A stretch of DNA of 64,000 bases from positions 186,001 through 250,000 of the forward strand of contig NZ_JACHKT010000002.1 in assembly GCF_014204325.1 (NCBI RefSeq). The letters are read 5' to 3'. A program made the translations under genes and the position numbers. Below the pieces are notes generated by a model. The model worked only from the letters and a program-made list of their open reading frames with translations, was not told the DNA's origin and did no database searches. Positions 58,723 through 64,000 of the stretch are shown here, in pieces. This DNA comes from Arcicella rosea. Lineage in GTDB: Bacteria > Bacteroidota > Bacteroidia > Cytophagales > Spirosomataceae. How positions within the stretch are numbered: position 1 is the stretch's first letter; every line of letters starts with the position of its first letter.

Positions 58723-60615
58723 ATGTCTGACGCAATTAAACACGAGTGCGGGATAGCGCTAATCCGTCTTCGGAAAGACTATCAGTATTATATCAACAAA
58801 TACAACACGCCATTGTACGGTTTGAACAAATTGTATTTGATGATGGAAAAACAGGTAAACCGAGGGCAAGACGGTGCAGGAGTAGCCAACATCAAGATTG
58901 ATGTTCCTCCAGGTCATCGTTATATCAGTCGCTATCGTTCTGTTGAACAAAATGCTGTTCCTGATATTTTTGGAAAGATTTACAAAAAATTTCGGAAAGC
59001 TCTGAAGGATAACAAAGACAAAGCTAAAGATGCTCATTGGATTCAAGAAAATGTGGCTTTTTCAGGCGAGGTATTTTTAGGACACCTTCGTTATGGAACC
59101 CACGGACAGAATGAAATTGAGAACTGCCATCCGATGCTCAGACAAAGTAACTGGAGAAGTAGAAACTTAGTAATGGCTGGAAATTTCAACATGACAAATG
59201 TTGAAGAGTTATTCGACAAGCTAGTTTCTCTCGGACAGCATCCTAAAGAAAAAGTGGATACTGTAACGGTAATGGAGAAAATCGGCCATTTTTTGGACGA
59301 AGAAAACCAACGCCAGTTTGAGTACTTCAAAAGTGAATATCATAATCCAGAATTATCGGATATTATTCAGGATAATATAGATTTACAAAGAGTTCTACAA
59401 CGTTCTTGCCGAGATTTTGATGGTGGATACGCCATGTGCGGAATGACAGGATATGGTGCAGCCTTTATAGCCCGTGACCCAGCAGGAATCAGACCAGCAT
59501 TTTATTATGCCGACGACGAAGTAGTAGTAGTAGCTTCAGAAAAACAAGCTATTAAAACAAGCTTCAATTGTAATTATGATGATATTAAAGAAGTGAAACC
59601 CGGACACGCTTTAATTATCAATAAAAATGGAGATTACTCTGAAAAGCAATTCATTGACCCAATCGAAAGAAAATCTTGTAGTTTTGAACGCATCTATTTC
59701 TCAAGAGCTTCTGATCCAGATATTTATGCTGAACGCAAGCAATTAGGTCGTTTAGTGATTCCACAAGTACTTCAAGAAGTAAATTTCGACCTTAAAAATA
59801 CGGTATTTTCTTACATTCCGAACACTGCTGAAACTGCCTTCTTGGGCATGATTGAAGGCTTGGAAGACTATCTTGCCAAAGAGCGTAAAAAGGCAATTAT
59901 GGAAGGTGTTTTGTTTGAAAAAGACCTTGAAGATTTGCTTACTTTCCGTCCTAGAGTCGAGAAATTGATTTCAAAAGATGTTAAGTTAAGAACGTTCATT
60001 ACCAACGATGCCGACCGCAACGATATGGTAGCACACGTTTATGATACTACTTTTGAAGTAATCAAAAAGGGTGTAGATAATGTAGTTTTGATTGATGACT
60101 CAATTGTGCGTGGAACTACTTTAGAGCGTTCAATCGTGAGGTTATTAGATAAATTAGGGCCAAAGAAAATCGTTATTGTTTCTTCTGCACCACAAATTCG
60201 TTATCCTGACTGTTATGGTATTGATATGTCTCGTATGAAGGAATTTGTTGCTTTCCGTGCGGCTTATCAATTACTGATTGAAAGAAATATGGATGACGTT
60301 TTAGAGGAAACTTTAGGACGTTGTATGGCTGCTATTGAATTAGGAACTGCTCATAAAGAAAACTTTGTAAAAGCTATCTATGAGCCATTTACTACTGAAG
60401 AGATTTCTGATAAAATCGCTGAATTGGTAAAACCTAAAGATTTGAAAGCTGAATTAGCCATTGTGTATCAAACAGTTGATAGCTTGAACAAAGCTTGTCC
60501 TAATGATACAGGAGATTGGTATTTCACAGGTAATTATCCAACACCAGGAGGAAACAAAGTAGTAAATACTGCTTTTGTAAATTTCATGAAAGGTGTTGAA
60601 ATGAGAGCTTATTAA
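58723..60615 (+). CDS. purF: Amidophosphoribosyltransferase-like class II glutamine amidotransferase, long form
   Basis: The family makes phosphoribosylamine from PRPP and glutamine, the first step of purine synthesis. At 630 residues this is longer than the usual 470-510. The Ntn nucleophile is Cys9 (KHECGIALIRL), so removal of eight residues is needed to free it. The glutaminase domain shows NRGQDGAG and LGHLRYGTHGQNEIENCHP; the PRPP loop VVLIDDSIVRGTT lies near 455. The long form is common in Bacteroidota, often beside a second, shorter PurF, so the exact role is not certain. Confidence 0.85.
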   Translation: MSDAIKHECGIALIRLRKDYQYYINKYNTPLYGLNKLYLMMEKQVNRGQDGAGVANIKIDVPPGHRYISRYRSVEQNAVPDIFGKIYKKFRKALKDNKDKAKDAHWIQENVAFSGEVFLGHLRYGTHGQNEIENCHPMLRQSNWRSRNLVMAGNFNMTNVEELFDKLVSLGQHPKEKVDTVTVMEKIGHFLDEENQRQFEYFKSEYHNPELSDIIQDNIDLQRVLQRSCRDFDGGYAMCGMTGYGAAFIARDPAGIRPAFYYADDEVVVVASEKQAIKTSFNCNYDDIKEVKPGHALIINKNGDYSEKQFIDPIERKSCSFERIYFSRASDPDIYAERKQLGRLVIPQVLQEVNFDLKNTVFSYIPNTAETAFLGMIEGLEDYLAKERKKAIMEGVLFEKDLEDLLTFRPRVEKLISKDVKLRTFITNDADRNDMVAHVYDTTFEVIKKGVDNVVLIDDSIVRGTTLERSIVRLLDKLGPKKIVIVSSAPQIRYPDCYGIDMSRMKEFVAFRAAYQLLIERNMDDVLEETLGRCMAAIELGTAHKENFVKAIYEPFTTEEISDKIAELVKPKDLKAELAIVYQTVDSLNKACPNDTGDWYFTGNYPTPGGNKVVNTAFVNFMKGVEMRAY

Positions 60616-60640
60616 GGTTGTAGATTCCTCCTAAAAATAA

Positions 60641-60680
60641 AAAAAGACTTGCCGAATAATATTTGGCAAGTCTTTTTTGT
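60641..60680 (+). terminator. Terminator after the amidotransferase gene
   Basis: AAAAAGACTTGCC pairs with GGCAAGTCTTTTT across a 13-base loop. Confidence 0.9.
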
Positions 60681-61051
60681 TTATGGGATTTATACTTAGA
60701 AATAGATGATTTTATGGGTAATAATCAATCCATTCTGTTTATCGTATCAAATTAAGTGAAAGATGATATTTCAATAGCTAAAATATTGAAAAGACTTTGT
60801 CTGTCAATCTTGAAGTTATCATAAGTATTGTTGTTGAAAATACGGAATGAGTAGAAAATATACTTTTTAAGCGTTGTTATTTTAAATTTTCAGAAAAACT
60901 CCCATCATTTCTTCTACTTCTAAAATACGAAATTCAACATTGGAGTAAGAATAAGCTAATTGCTCGTATATAGGAGATAATAGTGTTAAATTGCGAAAAC
61001 TTTAAACGTATTTGCTTGATATTTAGTAATCTACAAAATTATAAACGCCTG
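60681..61051. other. AT-rich intergenic region
   Basis: About 370 bases without recognisable gene, repeat or promoter consensus, before a possible small membrane-protein gene. Confidence 0.4.
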
Positions 61052-61207
61052 ATGACCAAGCGGAAAATCTCTTTATTTGTTATTTTATTTCTTCTCTGTT
61101 TAGTTGGCTTTGTTATGTCAGCTTCTATTCTTATTTGGGGATATGTAGAGTTTGCTTCAATATTTTTATCAGACAACTTTGAAGGGTTGGGCTCTTATGC
61201 CAACTAA
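61052..61207 (+). CDS. Possible small membrane protein
   Basis: The ATG at 61052 gives 51 residues with a basic start (MTKRK) and one strong hydrophobic helix or two short ones (ISLFVILFLLCLVGFVMSASILIWGY). A GTG at 60983 in the same frame would add 23 residues. It ends 8 bp from the convergent recG stop. Size, charge pattern and helix support a real gene, but I recognise no family. Confidence 0.45.
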   Translation: MTKRKISLFVILFLLCLVGFVMSASILIWGYVEFASIFLSDNFEGLGSYAN

Positions 61208-61215
61208 GCTGATAT

Positions 61216-63312
61216 TTAACTAATCCTAGCCCAGTTGCTCGCATTAGCTCTTTGGTTTTCAACTTGTTCTTTAATCATTGCGTTTTTAGGTAATTCCAAA
61301 TCGTTATCTTCTTCTAAAATGGCAGTCGCACATTCTCTTGCTACTCTCAGAATTTCACCATCTTTAGCCAAATCGGCAATAAGTAAATCAATCACTCCAC
61401 TTTGTTGTGTTCCTGATAAATCGCCTGGGCCACGCAATTGTAAATCAACATCCGCAATTTCAAAGCCATCGGTTGTTCGTACCATGGTTTCTAAACGAAT
61501 ACGAGTATCTTTTGAAAGCTTTACGTCAGTCATCAAAATACAATAGCTTTGCTCTGCACCACGACCTACTCGTCCACGTAATTGATGTAGTTGTGCAAGT
61601 CCAAATCGTTCGGCACTTTCTATTACCATGATGGAAGCATTCGGTACATTTACGCCAACTTCAATCACGGTAGTTGCTACCATGATTTGGGTTTCTTTTT
61701 TGATGAAACGCTGCATTTCAAAATCCTTATCGGCAGGTTTCATTTTTCCATGAACAATACTGACATGATATTCTGGAAATGCACGAACGATACTTTCGTA
61801 GCCATCCGTCAAAAATTTATAATCTAATTTTTCGGATTCTTCAATCAGTGGATAAACAACATATACTTGTCGCCCTTTTTTGATTTCATCACGCATAAAT
61901 CCAAAAACATTTAAACGATGAGAGTCGTAGCGATGCACAGTTTTAATCGGTTTTCTTCCTTTAGGCAATTCATCAATGATAGAAACATCTAAATCGCCAT
62001 AAAGTGTCATTGCCAAAGTTCTTGGGATTGGCGTTGCTGTCATCACCAAAATATGCGGATGTATTACGGGATTTTTCTCCCAAAGTTTTGCACGTTGTGC
62101 TACGCCAAAACGATGTTGTTCATCAATTACCACAAAACCTAAATTCTGGAATTGTACAATATCTTCCAAAATGGCATGAGTACCAACGAGTATTTTGAGA
62201 GAGCCATCTAAAAGTCCTTCATGAATAACGCCACGAGCTTTTTTGCGAACAGAACCCGTTAATTTATCAATTTTTATCCCGAGACTTTCGGAAAAATCTT
62301 TTAAGCCTTGATAATGTTGGTCGGCTAATATTTCAGTAGGTGCAATAATACAAGCCTGACAGCCATTACTGATTGCCAAAAGCATACAAATAAAGGCAAC
62401 AATCGTTTTCCCCGAACCCACGTCTCCTTGCAATAATCGGTTCATTTGTTTGCCCGATTTCATGTCTTCAAAAATCTCTTTGATTACTTTCTTTTGAGCA
62501 TTGGTTAAATCAAAAGGCAAGTGGTTTTTATAGAATTCAGTCACCAAACTTGTACTCTTAAATACTTGTCCGTTGTAGTCAATTCTTCTACTAAGCTTTT
62601 GCTTGATAAGTCGGAGTTGATTATAAAAAAGCTCTTCAAACTTCAATCTACGCTTTGCTTGATGTAGCCACGCTTCTGACTGTGGAAGATGAATATTGTA
62701 AACAGCATCTTTTTTTTCAACCAAACGGAATTTTAGTCGGAGATTATCAGGAAGTGTTTCTCGGATTTTATCATAAGCCAAATCCAGTAAATTGCGTTGC
62801 ATCGTCGCAATTACTTTTGAATCGACATAACGTTTCTTTAATTTTTCGGTTAAACTATAAACGGGTTGAAAGTAACCACCTTTTTCATTGATAGGATTTG
62901 GCAATTCCATTTCTGGATGTTGCATTTGCGGACGACCTTGGAAAAAAGCAGGTTTTCCATAAATGATGTATTCAGTACTTGGTCTTAATTTTTTTTCTAA
63001 AAAACTAACTCCTTGAAACCAAGTAAGTTCCATCGAACCCGTTCCATCTGAAAATTGAGCAGTCAATCTAGCTTTATGTCCTTCGCCAATTTTTTCTACA
63101 AAATGTAGTCTCCCTTTAATTTGGGCAACATCCATACCATCATATAAGTCAGAAATTTTATGAAATTTAGTACGGTCTTCGTAACGGAAAGGATAGTATT
63201 GAATTAAATCTCCGTAGGTGAAAATTTGTAATTCGGTATTCAATAGTAAAGCTCTGGCAGCACCTACTCCTTTGAGAAATTCTATACGAGTATCGAAAAA
63301 ATTATTTTGCAT
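61216..63312 (-). CDS. recG: ATP-dependent DNA helicase RecG
   Basis: RecG remodels stalled replication forks and branch-migrates Holliday junctions. The 698-residue protein has the N-terminal wedge/OB domain (FLKGVGAARA near 12, YPFRYEDRTKF near 40) and a superfamily 2 helicase core with Walker A GDVGSGKT near 298, DEQH box near 396, TATPIPRT near 427 and the C-terminal QLRGRVGRG near 580 with LRGPGDLSGTQQSG. Length is normal. Confidence 0.97.
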   Translation of the reverse strand: MQNNFFDTRIEFLKGVGAARALLLNTELQIFTYGDLIQYYPFRYEDRTKFHKISDLYDGMDVAQIKGRLHFVEKIGEGHKARLTAQFSDGTGSMELTWFQGVSFLEKKLRPSTEYIIYGKPAFFQGRPQMQHPEMELPNPINEKGGYFQPVYSLTEKLKKRYVDSKVIATMQRNLLDLAYDKIRETLPDNLRLKFRLVEKKDAVYNIHLPQSEAWLHQAKRRLKFEELFYNQLRLIKQKLSRRIDYNGQVFKSTSLVTEFYKNHLPFDLTNAQKKVIKEIFEDMKSGKQMNRLLQGDVGSGKTIVAFICMLLAISNGCQACIIAPTEILADQHYQGLKDFSESLGIKIDKLTGSVRKKARGVIHEGLLDGSLKILVGTHAILEDIVQFQNLGFVVIDEQHRFGVAQRAKLWEKNPVIHPHILVMTATPIPRTLAMTLYGDLDVSIIDELPKGRKPIKTVHRYDSHRLNVFGFMRDEIKKGRQVYVVYPLIEESEKLDYKFLTDGYESIVRAFPEYHVSIVHGKMKPADKDFEMQRFIKKETQIMVATTVIEVGVNVPNASIMVIESAERFGLAQLHQLRGRVGRGAEQSYCILMTDVKLSKDTRIRLETMVRTTDGFEIADVDLQLRGPGDLSGTQQSGVIDLLIADLAKDGEILRVARECATAILEEDNDLELPKNAMIKEQVENQRANASNWARIS

Positions 63313-63559
63313 AATTTACTCTTAATTGCAACGTTATTAGTAAGTTAGTAGTCTTATATGTATCCTTAGTGATTGTCCCTTCAATTGTTCTTCTCTCTAT
63401 TAAGCACATAATTTTTGTCACCAAGAAAAAACAATTATGTGAAAATACTGATTTTTAAATCAAAATACTCAAGACCTTCCCCTCATAATTCGCCTAAATA
63501 GTCTTCATAATTTTTATTTCTACTTTTTGAATACTCAATATGCTCTGAAATCCAAAACT
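63313..63559. other. Divergent intergenic region recG / surface protein
   Basis: About 250 AT-rich bases must hold both promoters. No consensus pair or repeat stands out. Confidence 0.4.
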
Positions 63560-64000
63560 ATGAAAAAAAATTACCGAATTATTATTGTCCTTTTTTTCCT
63601 TTCATTAAGCCCTTTGATAAAGGCAAATCACATTCTTGGAGGCAATTTCGACCTCACCAGAGGAACCAATCATGGCTCTTTTACTTTAACCATGCACTTG
63701 TATTTTGACAATGCCATTAGAGTAGCGAATAATAATGATAATGGTGTCAGAGTAGGGATTTTTAGAAAAAGAGATAACTTTTTGATGAGAACCTTTACTT
63801 TGTTTACTTCTAATTTACAAGGTGTTCCTTTTGTATATGATAATGCTGCCTGTGCTACCAATCAAGGCTTAAATATTACTGATATTACTTTTATCGAGAA
63901 TATTTATCTTAATCCTAGTCAATATGATGATCCACAGGGCTATTATATTGTTTATGATAGATGTTGTAGAAATGCAGCGGATAATATTAACAATTCATCA
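63560..64000 (+). CDS. N-terminal part of a secreted surface protein, cut by the window edge
   Basis: From the ATG at 63560 the frame is open to the end of the window (147 codons). A signal peptide (KNYRIIIVLFFLSLSPLIKA) is followed by NHILGGNFDLTRG and a beta-rich region with a vicinal cysteine pair (YDRCCRN). The HILGG start followed by beta domains is typical of large Cytophagales extracellular proteins that often end in a T9SS or gliding-motility C-terminal domain; that end is not visible here. Confidence 0.7.
   Translation, partial: MKKNYRIIIVLFFLSLSPLIKANHILGGNFDLTRGTNHGSFTLTMHLYFDNAIRVANNNDNGVRVGIFRKRDNFLMRTFTLFTSNLQGVPFVYDNAACATNQGLNITDITFIENIYLNPSQYDDPQGYYIVYDRCCRNAADNINNSS

Noticed and set aside
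1-64000. Search for tRNA, rRNA, prophage, complete insertion sequences and replication origin
   Set aside because: No tRNA-like cloverleaf with a GGTTCGANTCC arm, no transposase or phage gene, and no DnaA-box cluster was seen by eye.

Overview
The window comes from the chromosome of an AT-rich member of the Bacteroidota, most likely order Cytophagales. This rests on TonB-dependent receptors with an N-terminal carboxypeptidase-like domain, lipoproteins with short signal peptides ending in Ser/Ala-Cys, an AraR/NrtR-type Nudix regulator, a 338-residue short NuoG, promoters of the TTG-N20-TAnnTTTG type, and a T9SS-style surface-protein fragment at the right edge. I cannot name the genus from the sequence alone. 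No tRNA, rRNA, CRISPR array, prophage or complete insertion sequence is visible.

Layout. 1-2.7 kb: a small PAS protein and pyruvate kinase, then a MITE-like palindromic element. 2.7-12.2 kb (minus strand): respiratory complex I genes nuoA-B-C-D-E-F-G-H-I-J, with a glycosyltransferase gene inserted between nuoF and nuoG. 12.6-15 kb: guanine deaminase, SMP-30-like protein, ABM-domain protein, acyl-CoA thioesterase. 15.2-17.5 kb (minus): a second, partial complex I set, nuoI2-J2-K, whose NuoI has a repetitive C-terminal tail of almost 300 residues. nuoL, nuoM and nuoN are not in the window. 17.7-21 kb: translation genes rplM-rpsI-rpsB-tsf with a long rplM leader. 21-30 kb: a PepSY-like lipoprotein, sbcD-sbcC, and four tightly packed glycosyltransferase-type genes. 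30-34.3 kb (minus): a vitamin B12 uptake operon (riboswitch, btuB, membrane protein, BtuF-like protein). 34.3-38.1 kb (minus): a seven-PAS soluble histidine kinase and a single-domain response regulator. 38.5-43.9 kb: a TonB receptor, a beta-helix lipoprotein and a small lipoprotein, preceded by 11-bp-phased repeats like a Pho box. 44-49.7 kb: DUF3050, a DoxX/YHS/DoxX/Crp module, LysE, RidA, GNAT. 49.7-52.7 kb: heptose-7-P kinase-like protein, moaA, moaD, coiled-coil lipoprotein. 53.4-64 kb: S9 peptidase, Nudix regulator divergent from a type-B carboxylesterase with a near-perfect 21-bp palindrome between them, a PurF-family amidotransferase, recG, and the start of a secreted protein.

Most unusual signal. 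At seven or more intergenic sites I see paired arms of degenerate tandem repeats with a strict 7-bp period. The two arms are reverse complementary, so each site could fold into a long hairpin. The repeat unit differs from site to site (for example GTTATTC, ATTRGTG, TTGAGNN, GAAANCY), while the 7-bp period and the inverted layout stay constant. One array sits inside the variable arm of the B12 riboswitch, one lies between rplM and rpsI, one contains the stop codon of the LysE gene, and arrays of the same kind are embedded in the coding sequence of the NuoI2 tail. I know of no described element class that matches this in Bacteroidota. It is the best candidate here for an undescribed system.
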